This document shows, in pieces, positions 1 to 7,716 of a DNA stretch of 25,662 nt. The translations under genes were made by a program, and so were the position numbers. The first letter of the stretch is position 1; every line of letters starts with the position of its first letter. The notes below the pieces were generated by a model. That model was given only the letters and a program-made list of their open reading frames with translations, did not search any database and was not told the origin of the DNA. The DNA comes from Helicobacteraceae bacterium (GTDB lineage: Bacteria; Campylobacterota; Campylobacteria; Campylobacterales; SZUA-545), in the NCBI GenBank assembly GCA_031275395.1, contig JAISOU010000070.1, positions 1 through 25,662 on the forward strand. The letters run 5' to 3'.

Positions 1-156
1 GCTCTGCGCTTCCTAAAAGCGCAAGCCTAAAACGCCTTAGCCGAAGTCGCTTTCGTTTAAGGCGATCTCTTTGCTTGGCAAGCGCAAAACGCCTTGAAAG
101 GACACGCTAAAATCGCAAACGAATTGAGGTATTATGCGCGGACGACTGTCGCGCAA

Positions 157-990
157 TTACGCGCTAAGATCGGCTAAATCCATTCGGGCGATCTTGTATG
201 AGATCGCGCCGTTTTCGATATTAACGATCGTAAAAAACTCTTTGCTTTCGATTAAATAATCGCCGTCTGCTTGAACGCTAAAAGAGGATATATCTAGTTT
301 TTTACCCACGAAAAGATCGCTATGATCTTTTGCGTAAAAATTGCGGGGTAGTTCGATATATTTTAGCGGATCAAGCGGCTTTTCGCCGTCGTAAGAAAAA
401 CGCCCTTCGCTAAGACGCTCCAAATAGCTTAACGATCCTTCGCAACCGAGTTTCGCGGCAATATCGCGTCCAAGCGATCGTATATAAGCGCCTTCGCTTA
501 CAGAACATTCAAAAGATAAAAACGGATTGTTATAAGCGATTAGTCGCAGATCGCAAACCGTAACTTTTCGCGGCTTAATATCGACCTCTTCGCCTTTTCG
601 CGCTAATTTATACGCTCTTTGCCCGCCTATTTTAAGCGCGCTAAAAGCGGGCGGAAACTGTTCGATCTCGCCTAAAAACTCGCTAAAAACGCCCGCGATC
701 GACGCGCTATCCAAACGCGGCGCGGCGGTTACGCGAGCGATCTTTTCTATATCGAGCGAAGGGCTTTGCGCGCCGAGCCACAATGTCGCTCTGTATCGTT
801 TAGGCGTTTTGGCGAGGTATGAAAAAAGGCGCGAATACCGTCCAAACGCGACGATCAGAGAGCCTTTAGCGCAGGGGTCTAACACGCCCGAAAAGCCCGC
901 GCTTTTAACGCCGTAGCGCCTCTTTAGCCGCGACAAATAACTATTCGAGCCGACAAACAGCGGTTTTTTTGCGACAAATAGGCGATTCAT
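157..990 (-). CDS. truB: tRNA pseudouridine(55) synthase TruB
   Basis: TruB converts U55 in the T loop of most tRNAs to pseudouridine in the cytoplasm. The 277-aa product carries the TruB signature GVLDPCAKG at about residues 35-43, in which D38 is the expected catalytic aspartate. It also has the downstream family blocks [16 protein letters not shown] (about 112-127) and [12 protein letters not shown] (about 167-178). Length is normal for the shorter epsilonproteobacterial TruB forms. The ATG lies 6 nt after the stop of the small upstream gene and has no strong ribosome binding site, so translation is probably coupled to that gene. Family assignment is secure from the motif set; the coupling is inferred. 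Confidence 0.95.
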   Translation of the reverse strand: MNRLFVAKKPLFVGSNSYLSRLKRRYGVKSAGFSGVLDPCAKGSLIVAFGRYSRLFSYLAKTPKRYRATLWLGAQSPSLDIEKIARVTAAPRLDSASIAGVFSEFLGEIEQFPPAFSALKIGGQRAYKLARKGEEVDIKPRKVTVCDLRLIAYNNPFLSFECSVSEGAYIRSLGRDIAAKLGCEGSLSYLERLSEGRFSYDGEKPLDPLKYIELPRNFYAKDHSDLFVGKKLDISSFSVQADGDYLIESKEFFTIVNIENGAISYKIARMDLADLSA

Positions 991-996
991 TTTCGT

Positions 997-1209
997 TTAA
1001 GTTCTAAATCCTCTCTCTTGTTTCTCCTCTTTTCGCCCGCCGTTCGCGGATTTTGGCGCAAACTCGCGGCAGGCAAAACCGCTACTGGCAAACACTGTCG
1101 CGCTGGGAATATGAACGTCTTTGAAACCAAAAAACGCGCAGGCGTAAGGGCGGGCGTTCTCCCACGTGATCTTAAAATGGCGGCATTTACGGCAATCGAT
1201 CCGTTCCAT
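997..1209 (-). CDS. Small four-cysteine conserved protein upstream of truB
   Basis: A 70-residue protein read from the ATG at 1209. It has a CxxC pair (C6, C9), then C24 in a [10 protein letters not shown] block and C47 in an SSGFAC block, a spacing that suggests a small metal-binding (zinc-ribbon-like) fold. I recall similar short CxxC...W...PYxC..FGFK...SSGxxC proteins in Epsilon- and Deltaproteobacteria, some annotated, doubtfully, as uracil-DNA glycosylase. No enzymatic function can be defended here. A TTG start at 1257 would add 16 residues; the ATG is preferred because the family motif starts immediately after it. An AGGAGG lies 18 nt upstream of the ATG, which is too far to be ideal, so the true start stays open. 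It forms a pair with truB. Confidence 0.75.
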   Translation of the reverse strand: MERIDCRKCRHFKITWENARPYACAFFGFKDVHIPSATVFASSGFACREFAPKSANGGRKEEKQERGFRT

Positions 1210-1235
1210 TATGTATATCTTAACCAGCCTCCTGT

Positions 1236-1263
1236 TAAAATACGTTTCAAAATCCAACTAAGG
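1236..1263 (+). promoter_or_regulatory. Probable gyrA -10 box and ribosome binding site
   Basis: TAAAAT at 1236-1241 is a plausible sigma70 -10 box with no good -35, the usual pattern in Campylobacterota. AAGG at 1260-1263 sits 6 nt before the GTG at 1270 and supports that start over the ATG at 1018, which would run through the divergent small gene. Confidence 0.4.
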
Positions 1264-1269
1264 CGTTTC

Positions 1270-3741
1270 GTGGCAAGCAAAGATCTCACCAGTTTTGAAG
1301 AGATACAACCAATCGACATTGAAGAATCGCTAAAAACAAGCTATCTTGACTACTCTATGAGCGTCATTATCGGGCGCGCTTTACCCGACTTCCGCGACGG
1401 CTTGAAACCCGTTCATCGCCGTATTCTCCACGCTATGAACGAACTAAACCTATCGCCGCGATCGGCGTATAAAAAATCGGCGCGTATCGTGGGCGACGTG
1501 ATCGGTAAATACCACCCGCACGGCGATACGGCGGTTTATGACGCGCTTGTGCGAATGGCGCAGAGTTTCTCTATGCGCGCCCCGCTGGTAGACGGGCAGG
1601 GCAACTTTGGCAGCGTCGACGGCGATAGCGCGGCGGCTATGCGCTACACCGAAGCGCGAATGACGGCGATCGCCGAAGAGCTGTTGGCGGATATAGATAA
1701 AGACACCGTCGATTTTATCCCCAACTACGACGACAGCCTCCAAGAACCCGACGTGTTGCCAAGCCGTATTCCGTCGCTTCTCGTCAATGGTAGCGGCGGG
1801 ATTGCCGTAGGAATGGCGACAAATATACCGCCGCATAATTTAGAAGAAACGATCAACGCGCTTGTTTATCTTATAGATAACCCCGACGCGACTAGCGACG
1901 ATCTGATGAGTTTTATTCCCGGACCAGACTTTCCCACAGGCGGTATTATCTACGGCAAAAAAGGCATAATCGAAGCGTATCAAACGGGGCGCGGGCGCAT
2001 AAGAGTACGCGCTAAAACTCACGTCGAGCAAACCGCAAAAAAAGAGATGATCGTTATCGACGAACTGCCCTATCAAGTCAATAAAGCGGCGTTGATCAAG
2101 TCGATCGATGAATTGGTTAAAGAAAAACAGATTGAAGGCATTAGCGAAGTGCGCGACGAATCCGATCGCGACGGTATGCGCGTGGCGATCGAGCTTAAAC
2201 GCGACGCTTTAGCGGAAATCGTGTTAAATAATCTCTTCAAATCAACGACAATGACCGTAACTTTTGGGATTATTATGCTTGGCATTTACAACAAAGAGCC
2301 TCGCATTTTGAACCTAGCGCAAACGCTTACAATCTTTTTGGCGCACCGCAAAACGGTCGTGATTCGCCGCACTATTTTTGATCTTGAAAAAGCGCGGGCG
2401 CGGGCGCATATTTTAGAAGGGCTTAGAATAGCGCTGGATCATATAGACGAAATTGTGGCGCTGATTCGCGCAAGCAAAGACGTGGAAGGCGCTAGAGCGG
2501 CTCTGATCGAGCGCTTTAGTTTTAGCGACAAGCAAGCGCAGGCGATCTTGGAAATGCGTTTGCAACGTTTGACGGGACTTGAACGGGACAAGATCGAAAA
2601 CGAATACCAAGAGCTTTTGAAACTAATCGAGAAACTTAACGCGATTCTAAAGAGCGACGAACTGCTAAACAAGACGATTAAAGACGAGTTTTTAGAAATC
2701 AAGGCGCGTTATCCTATGCCTCGCTTAACGACGATCGAAGACGATTACGACGATATAGACGTAGAGGATCTGATTCCCAACGAACCAATGGTGGTTACGA
2801 TCACTCATCGCGGCTATATCAAACGCGTTAATCTAAAGAGTTACGAAAAGCAAAATCGAGGCGGCAAAGGCAAACTTGCCGTAACGACCTACGAAGACGA
2901 CTTTATCGAGAGTTTCTTTGTGGCGGACACGCATAATACTTTGCTCTTTGTTACCAACAAAGGGCAGTTATATTGGCTGAAGGTTTATCGTATTCCAGAG
3001 GCGGGACGCGGAGCGAAGGGCAAAGCCGTCGTAAATCTTATTAACTTACGCGAAGACGAGAAGATCAAAGCGATCATTCCTACGACGGATTTCGACGAAT
3101 CAAAATCGCTTGTATTTTTCACGCGAAACGGACTTGTGAAACGCACAAAGTTAAGCGAATATAGCAATATCCGAAACGTTGGCGTTCGCGCTATCAACCT
3201 TGACGAGGACGACGAGATTGTAACGGCGCAGATCGCTACGTCGGAAACAAAGGAGATATTTATCATTACCGAAAAGGCGATGAGTATCCGTTTCCCGATT
3301 AGCGACGCAAGAGAGTTAGGACGAGTTACGCGGGGCGTAACGGCGCTGAAGTTTAAGATCGGAGGCGATTTTGTTGTGGGCGCGCTGTTGTTAGACAGCG
3401 AAAACGCGAGCATTTTAACGGTAAGCGAAAAAGGTATCGGAAAGCAGTCGATGGCAAGCGAATATCGTTTGCAATCCCGTAGCGGAAAAGGCGTAATCGC
3501 TATGAAACTTACGCCTAAAACCGGCGCGCTTGTCGGCGCCGTAATAACCGATCCGCAAAAAGAGTTAATGGCTTTAACCGGAGAAGGCAAAATGATCAGG
3601 GTCGATACGGAAACGATCCGCAAAGCGGGACGTAACACCAGCGGCGTTATAATCGTTCGCGTTGAAGGCAAAGATAAGGTCGTTTCGATCGCTAACTGCC
3701 CCAAAGAGGAGATCGAAGAAGACGAAGAAAGCGCCGAATAA
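1270..3741 (+). CDS. gyrA: DNA gyrase subunit A
   Basis: GyrA is the DNA-cleaving and rejoining subunit of gyrase (A2B2), which introduces negative supercoils. The 823-aa product begins at a GTG, chosen because [21 protein letters not shown], the usual GyrA N-terminus, follows shortly after and an AAGG site precedes it. Residues about 20-130 hold the winged-helix breakage domain with catalytic Tyr126 (AAMRYTEAR). The quinolone-resistance region reads [10 protein letters not shown], with Thr87 and Asp91 matching C. jejuni Thr86 and Asp90, an apparently wild-type state for this phylum. The GyrA box reads QNRGGKG, followed by the C-terminal beta-pinwheel repeats and an acidic tail ([11 protein letters not shown]). 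It appears to lack an acidic insert that I recall in the C. jejuni C-terminal domain. Confidence 0.98.
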   Translation: MASKDLTSFEEIQPIDIEESLKTSYLDYSMSVIIGRALPDFRDGLKPVHRRILHAMNELNLSPRSAYKKSARIVGDVIGKYHPHGDTAVYDALVRMAQSFSMRAPLVDGQGNFGSVDGDSAAAMRYTEARMTAIAEELLADIDKDTVDFIPNYDDSLQEPDVLPSRIPSLLVNGSGGIAVGMATNIPPHNLEETINALVYLIDNPDATSDDLMSFIPGPDFPTGGIIYGKKGIIEAYQTGRGRIRVRAKTHVEQTAKKEMIVIDELPYQVNKAALIKSIDELVKEKQIEGISEVRDESDRDGMRVAIELKRDALAEIVLNNLFKSTTMTVTFGIIMLGIYNKEPRILNLAQTLTIFLAHRKTVVIRRTIFDLEKARARAHILEGLRIALDHIDEIVALIRASKDVEGARAALIERFSFSDKQAQAILEMRLQRLTGLERDKIENEYQELLKLIEKLNAILKSDELLNKTIKDEFLEIKARYPMPRLTTIEDDYDDIDVEDLIPNEPMVVTITHRGYIKRVNLKSYEKQNRGGKGKLAVTTYEDDFIESFFVADTHNTLLFVTNKGQLYWLKVYRIPEAGRGAKGKAVVNLINLREDEKIKAIIPTTDFDESKSLVFFTRNGLVKRTKLSEYSNIRNVGVRAINLDEDDEIVTAQIATSETKEIFIITEKAMSIRFPISDARELGRVTRGVTALKFKIGGDFVVGALLLDSENASILTVSEKGIGKQSMASEYRLQSRSGKGVIAMKLTPKTGALVGAVITDPQKELMALTGEGKMIRVDTETIRKAGRNTSGVIIVRVEGKDKVVSIANCPKEEIEEDEESAE

Positions 3742-4259
3742 AATAAATATAAACGGCAAAAATCGTTTTAGCAAAAAGATATTTTTGAAGGACGATTTTT
3801 GCCAAACTTGGGCGATCGGGCAATAACAGACGACAAAATTAAAGCGCTTGACTAACAGACATAGTTTGTCGCGCTTGACAAAGCGCTAAAATCGCCGCGC
3901 GAGATAACCAACCCCCGCGTATCCGCGTCAATTTTAATTTTTACCTCTTGATCCGCTAAATGCTCCTATGATATACGCGCCGCCTGATTTATCGCCGTTT
4001 AGCTCGCTGGTAGTGATGATCGCATTTGTATGGGTTATGAAAAAATGCCTAGGGGAGAAGGGTTTTTTCAAAAAAACCAAATACCCCCCTCTTTTTCGCT
4101 TCCATTTTTTAGCCGTTCTTTGCCAAATAAAACGCGCCAAATAACGCCTTATTCGGTTTCGACAAACTTAGAAGCGATAACCCGCCGTAAAGAGAACGGA
4201 ACTTACGCCTTTAATCCTCTTTTTGTAATCAACGCCCGAAAAGCTCATCTTAAACGCTC
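3742..4259. other. Gene-free spacer between gyrA and the MBL-fold gene
   Basis: I find no convincing gene in this stretch. Besides the post-gyrA hairpin it holds an inverted-repeat cluster at 3841-3890: outer arms AGCGCTT (3843-3849) and AAGCGCT (3881-3887), an inner hairpin TTGTC/GACAA (3866-3881), and GCGCTTGAC repeated directly at 3844 and 3871. An open minus frame (3934-4140) ends in a protein-like stretch, but it lacks a supported start. The end nearest the next gene carries that gene's promoter. Confidence 0.5.
3755..3803. terminator. Nested inverted repeat downstream of gyrA
   Basis: A perfect 12-bp inverted repeat, GGCAAAAATCGT (3755-3766) and ACGATTTTTGCC (3792-3803), encloses a second perfect 6-bp stem, CAAAAA (3772-3777) and TTTTTG (3782-3787), around a GATA loop. 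It begins 13 nt after the gyrA stop and probably acts as a terminator or mRNA 3'-end stabiliser. It lacks a classical GC-rich stem with a T-tract. Confidence 0.55.
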
Positions 4260-4281
4260 TATAATACCAACCTTAAAGGAG
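4260..4281 (+). promoter_or_regulatory. Promoter -10 and ribosome binding site of the MBL-fold gene
   Basis: A consensus TATAAT at 4260-4265 is followed by AAAGGAG at 4275-4281, six nt before the ATG at 4288. Transcription would start near 4272, leaving a leader of about 15 nt. There is no clear -35 hexamer. Confidence 0.6.
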
Positions 4282-4287
4282 CGTTAG

Positions 4288-5133
4288 ATGAAAAAGTTGA
4301 TATTGGGGCTGTTGGCGATAAGTTTTGCCTTTGGAGCAGAGGGAGTTTTTCGCTACCAAGTAGGCGATCTGGAAGCGATCGCCATCAAGGATCGCGATAC
4401 AAATATGGGCAAGGAGATTCTCTTAGATCCCGACGCTCCCATTGTGAAAGAGGTTTTGGCGGACAATCAAAATCCGTCGTCGATCAACGCTTTTGTCATT
4501 CGTTCGTCCGCGCCGCAAACGCGGTTTCCAACCATACTGATCGATACGGGAACGGGCGGCGATATTTTCGCCAACCTCAAGGAAGCCAATATCGCGCTCG
4601 ATTCGATCGAGATTATCCTGATCGCCCATATGCACGGCGATCATATCGGCGGCTTGATCCAAAACGGGAAAGCTACGTTCAAGAACGCCGCCGTTTTTTT
4701 GCCGAAAAACGATCTTGGCTATTGGCTTGGCAGCGGGGACGACAACAAAAAGGCGGCTATAGCGTTGCAGGAAGTTTATGGCGATCGGCTCGCGACCTTC
4801 GAGTGGGACAAGGAGATCGCGGGGGCGATCAAGACGATCAGAGCGGAAGGGCACACCCCGGGTCATAGCGCGTTTTTGATCGAATCCAAAGGGCAAAAAC
4901 TCTTTATCGTTGGCGATCTGATCCATTCGATCAAGGTTCAAACCGCCGATCCGACTCAAAGCGTCGTTTATGACGTCGATCCCGTTTTGGCGGCTTCCAC
5001 GCGCAAAAAACTGCTCAACTACGCGGCAAACGCCAACTTACAGATCGCGGGAATGCACATTCCTTTTCCGGGTATCGGCAAGGTCGTTAAAGAGAAAGAC
5101 GGCTTTAGATTTACGCCTATTGAAAGGCCTTAA
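4288..5133 (+). CDS. Exported metallo-beta-lactamase-fold hydrolase
   Basis: A 281-aa protein with an N-terminal signal peptide (MKKLILGLLAISFAFGAEG, cleavage probably near residue 17), so it should act in the periplasm. The metallo-beta-lactamase metal ligands are complete: HMHGDH (H114, H116, D118, H119), H193 in GHTPGHS, D210 in VGDLIH and H257 in GMHIPFPG. This is the layout of two-zinc hydrolases, lactonases and related enzymes. The substrate cannot be read from the sequence; lactone, ester and phosphodiester hydrolysis are all possible. It has its own promoter and a strong ribosome binding site, and it is followed after 44 nt by another plus-strand gene that may be co-transcribed. Confidence 0.9.
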   Translation: MKKLILGLLAISFAFGAEGVFRYQVGDLEAIAIKDRDTNMGKEILLDPDAPIVKEVLADNQNPSSINAFVIRSSAPQTRFPTILIDTGTGGDIFANLKEANIALDSIEIILIAHMHGDHIGGLIQNGKATFKNAAVFLPKNDLGYWLGSGDDNKKAAIALQEVYGDRLATFEWDKEIAGAIKTIRAEGHTPGHSAFLIESKGQKLFIVGDLIHSIKVQTADPTQSVVYDVDPVLAASTRKKLLNYAANANLQIAGMHIPFPGIGKVVKEKDGFRFTPIERP

Positions 5134-5177
5134 TCGCGTTTTCGCGATAATTACTAAAAATTATTACAAGGTAGCTT

Positions 5178-5759
5178 ATGTCCAACGAAGAAGATATTCC
5201 AGAAGCGCTTTTTTTAGAAAAGCTAAAGGCCCGCGCCGATCAGGCGAAGGGCGAGTATGACGGCAAATTTCGGTTGAAAGAGGACGCGTTTGGTATCTAT
5301 ATCGACAATAAAACGATCGAGTCGCTGATCTATCACGACACGCAACAGATCTACAAAGACCTGATCGCCAAAGCGGTCGAATACGCCAAAAACTCTTACG
5401 CGGCGCGTTTTGAAGCGGCGAAAATCTTAAGCGAACACGGCATTGTGATCAACAACGAAACGATAAGCGGCGTGGTAAGCGGCGAATACCCCTACATTCG
5501 CGCCCAAGCGGAGTGTTTCGTGTGGTCGCAGATCGTAGAGTGTCGCGCCTCGCTAAGGGTGATCAACAACAACGCCCGATTAACGACGATTCCCGTATCT
5601 CGTTTTGTGGCGCTTCACCTTTACGATTACGATCTATCTTTCGAGGGTAGCGACTATATGCTCAATAAAAAGTCGAGGATCGACGAAAACGATCAGCATG
5701 TTGTAGAGTTTGACGGCGAAACGTTAATCGCCGGCGAAGTTTCGGCGATCAATAAGTAG
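5178..5759 (+). CDS. Hypothetical protein, 193 aa, soluble
   Basis: I do not recognise this family. The ATG at 5178 is supported by AAGG six nt upstream. The product has no signal peptide or membrane segment and is mixed charged and hydrophobic. Its first half looks mainly helical (about residues 10-90, with alternating acidic, lysine and alanine positions). The second half looks beta-rich (about 120-190), with an aromatic stretch HLYDYDLSFEGSDY near 147-160. There are two cysteines (C113, C121) in an AECFVWSQIVECRA segment. It follows the MBL-fold gene by 44 nt on the same strand and ends just before a convergent hairpin. Codon use resembles the neighbours, so it is probably a resident gene. 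Confidence 0.8.
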   Translation: MSNEEDIPEALFLEKLKARADQAKGEYDGKFRLKEDAFGIYIDNKTIESLIYHDTQQIYKDLIAKAVEYAKNSYAARFEAAKILSEHGIVINNETISGVVSGEYPYIRAQAECFVWSQIVECRASLRVINNNARLTTIPVSRFVALHLYDYDLSFEGSDYMLNKKSRIDENDQHVVEFDGETLIAGEVSAINK

Positions 5760-5770
5760 TAATAAGTTCG

Positions 5771-5804
5771 TATCGTTGCGAAAGATAACGCTTTCGTAAC
5801 GATA
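5771..5804. terminator. Convergent hairpin between the 193-aa gene and the DHH gene
   Basis: TATCGTTGCGAAAG (5771-5784) and CTTTCGTAACGATA (5791-5804) form a 14-bp stem with one mismatch and a 6-nt loop. It lies between two converging genes that are 48 nt apart and probably terminates both transcripts, although no T-tract follows. Confidence 0.6.
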
Positions 5805-5807
5805 GCG

Positions 5808-7283
5808 TTAGTCTAGCGGTTCGTATGTTTTATGCGCTATATCGCGTTTGATAATATAAATGTCGCTTGGATCGTCGCAAGGCGCGGCGAGATAGTCGCC
5901 GATCCTGCCCATAAAGTATTTTTCCGTATCCCAACGAGTAAAAACCTTCGTTTCCTTTTTAAGCGGCGCGGCGCGGATAATTTTTTGCGCTTTTGGCAAG
6001 CAACTTTGCGCGAACGGCAAAATAGAACTCTTTTCGCCGCTTCGCAAGTTTATGATTGTCGGCTCGTATTCGTTGCGGCGGATATACGGATCGCTTAAAA
6101 CGTCGTAACTCTTTTCAAAATTAGACCTTTCAATCGGATATATTTCGCCGTCGACGCCGATCATAAGAAAAATATCTTTGCGCGTTTTTGTATCTACGTC
6201 GCCTTCAAGGGTGCGGACGCGAATCGGCGCGCCTTCGGGAAAAATATCCGTCGTTTTAACAAAACCGACCAATATCGGCAGTTTGCGATAGCGCGGAAAC
6301 GAAGCTAGATCGATATTGTGATTGTTTGCGTAGATAAAATCGTAACGCGACTGATACTCTTTGATCTTTTTGGCGATAAAATCTTCGGGCGCGGCGTCGT
6401 CTATCGATCGTAAAGAAAAGTAGCCGCCGGCTTTTTCCTGATTGCCGCCGCCGCTACCAACTTCGTCGGTAATAAAAACGGCTAACTCGTTTGCCATCGT
6501 TTCGCGCACGCAACTTCTGATCGAGAGCTTTATCCCCGCGTTGTGCGGCGCATAGACGACGCAACAGTCAAAACTTTCGACCTGTTTAGCCACGTCGCTA
6601 GCAAAGCCAAGCAGATTTGGATCGCACTCTTCGGCGCTTATAAGCCCGATCGAGCCGATCTGGCGCGACGAGGAGAGCGCGTTTGCGACGATTCGTAGCT
6701 CGTCGATCGTCAAAGCGGAGTTTCTTAGTTGCTTGATGATCGTATGATCCGCGCCATCAAAATCGGCTAAATCGCGATCAAGCGGGTGGCGCGACTCCGC
6801 GCCCTCTAGCGTGTCTGTCAGCAAGCCATAAACCAGCGCGGTCGTAACGTTCGGATTGGCGGCAAAATCAAACCCCTCTTTTCGCAACAGATCCCAAATA
6901 AGCGTCGCGCAGCTGCCTAATTGCGGTTGAATAACCAGATCGTCGGATTCGGCGACCTCTAAGCGATGATGATCGAAAACCGCGAAACGATCGCACGCAA
7001 AGCGCGTAACGTTGCCCGCGCCGTATTGACAATCGACCGTTATTAACAGTTTTGGACGATCCAACTCGCTAACGTATTCGAGCGGAATATTCAGCAGTTT
7101 GACCATCAAAACGACGTTTGGTTTTTCGATCTTTTTCGCGCCGGAATATACGAGCCGCGTTCGTACGCCGCGTTCGGTCAAATGCCGCCACAGAGCGAAT
7201 CCGCAAGCGATCGTATCGGGATCGGGAGCGTCGTGGCATTGAACGATTGTTTCGTCGTATAGGGCGATCGCTTTAAGCGTCAT
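5808..7283 (-). CDS. DHH-DHHA1 family phosphoesterase with C-terminal extension
   Basis: A 491-aa protein of the DHH phosphoesterase superfamily, which includes nanoRNases, pAp phosphatases and c-di-AMP phosphodiesterases. Metal-binding motifs are visible: HDAPDPDT (17-24), VDCQ (D84), FDHH (D104, H105, H106) and LLTDT (D157). The DHHA1 glycine motif reads GSGGGNQEKAGG (276-287), with Asn281 where GGGH normally has His. Residues about 335-491 form an extension beyond the usual catalytic length of about 320 aa. It contains two similar short blocks, GEIYPIERSNFEKSYD (379-394) and SDIYIIKRDIAHKTYE (473-488). An in-frame stop just upstream limits the start to the ATG. The extension and the His-to-Asn change make substrate assignment unsafe. 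Confidence 0.85.
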   Translation of the reverse strand: MTLKAIALYDETIVQCHDAPDPDTIACGFALWRHLTERGVRTRLVYSGAKKIEKPNVVLMVKLLNIPLEYVSELDRPKLLITVDCQYGAGNVTRFACDRFAVFDHHRLEVAESDDLVIQPQLGSCATLIWDLLRKEGFDFAANPNVTTALVYGLLTDTLEGAESRHPLDRDLADFDGADHTIIKQLRNSALTIDELRIVANALSSSRQIGSIGLISAEECDPNLLGFASDVAKQVESFDCCVVYAPHNAGIKLSIRSCVRETMANELAVFITDEVGSGGGNQEKAGGYFSLRSIDDAAPEDFIAKKIKEYQSRYDFIYANNHNIDLASFPRYRKLPILVGFVKTTDIFPEGAPIRVRTLEGDVDTKTRKDIFLMIGVDGEIYPIERSNFEKSYDVLSDPYIRRNEYEPTIINLRSGEKSSILPFAQSCLPKAQKIIRAAPLKKETKVFTRWDTEKYFMGRIGDYLAAPCDDPSDIYIIKRDIAHKTYEPLD

Positions 7284-7374
7284 TATCCCGCGACCCTTTC
7301 TTTAATCTACCGAGAGCAAACGGATAGCTTTTATCGATAATTTTTAAGTTTTTTGCTATCTTTAGAACGCTCAT
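7273..7374 (-). CDS. Possible 33-aa leader peptide overlapping the DHH gene start
   Basis: An ATG-initiated frame of 33 codons in the AT-rich spacer that ends 11 nt inside the DHH gene. The peptide is basic (IAKNLKIIDKSYPFALGRLKKG) and could provide translational coupling. It has no clear ribosome binding site, so chance is a serious alternative. Confidence 0.2.
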   Translation of the reverse strand: MSVLKIAKNLKIIDKSYPFALGRLKKGSRDNDA

Positions 7375-7716
7375 ATTTGAAGTATTCTATCATAATAATC
7401 AAGACGCTTCAATTGCTCAATTTTATCATTATAGTTTATTAGATAATAAACATTTCCTCTTTTAGCAAAATATACGCGGAGATGATTTCGCCATATAAGA
7501 CATCTTAAGCGCCGTTATTCGATCTGCGATCTTCGATCGCGCCGCCGCCGATCAGCGATTGCGAAACGCCGCTCGTATAGGCGATGATCTCGCCCTGCGC
7601 GTTGGGCGCTACGTTTCGGCTTTGATTGAGGCGTAGGCGCAATCGCCGCGACGACAAGAACCGTTCGCGTAGGCGCAACCGATAAACGCGCAAAACGAAT
7701 TGGACGTTTGCGTCCT
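7284..7716. other. AT-rich spacer between the TIR and DHH genes
   Basis: I see no convincing gene apart from the possible leader peptide. From about 7310 to 7500 the DNA is visibly more AT-rich than the rest of the window. It holds a perfect 7-bp inverted repeat GTTTATT/AATAAAC around AGAT (7434-7451). From about 7505 to 7715 the base composition returns to that of the neighbours, and an 11-bp direct repeat CGTAGGCGCAA occurs twice. Several frames stay open there without a supported start, which may reflect either a decayed gene end or base composition alone. Confidence 0.4.

Noticed and set aside
1018-1269. N-terminal extension of GyrA by 84 residues from an upstream ATG
   Set aside because: The extension is not GyrA-like, lies opposite the small four-Cys gene, and a GTG with a ribosome binding site sits where GyrA proteins normally begin.
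2985-3704. Long open frame (239 codons) antisense to the 3' half of gyrA
   Set aside because: It is a low-complexity Ser/Thr/Ile/Pro translation opposite well-conserved gyrA codons, with no start signals of its own.
4030-4287. 85-codon plus frame ending directly at the MBL-fold start codon
   Set aside because: It contains the promoter and ribosome binding site of the next gene, and its translation is low-complexity.
7505-7693. Arginine-rich 62-codon minus frame after the TIR gene
   Set aside because: Compositionally biased, no ribosome binding site, and two other frames of the same DNA are equally open, so base composition explains it.
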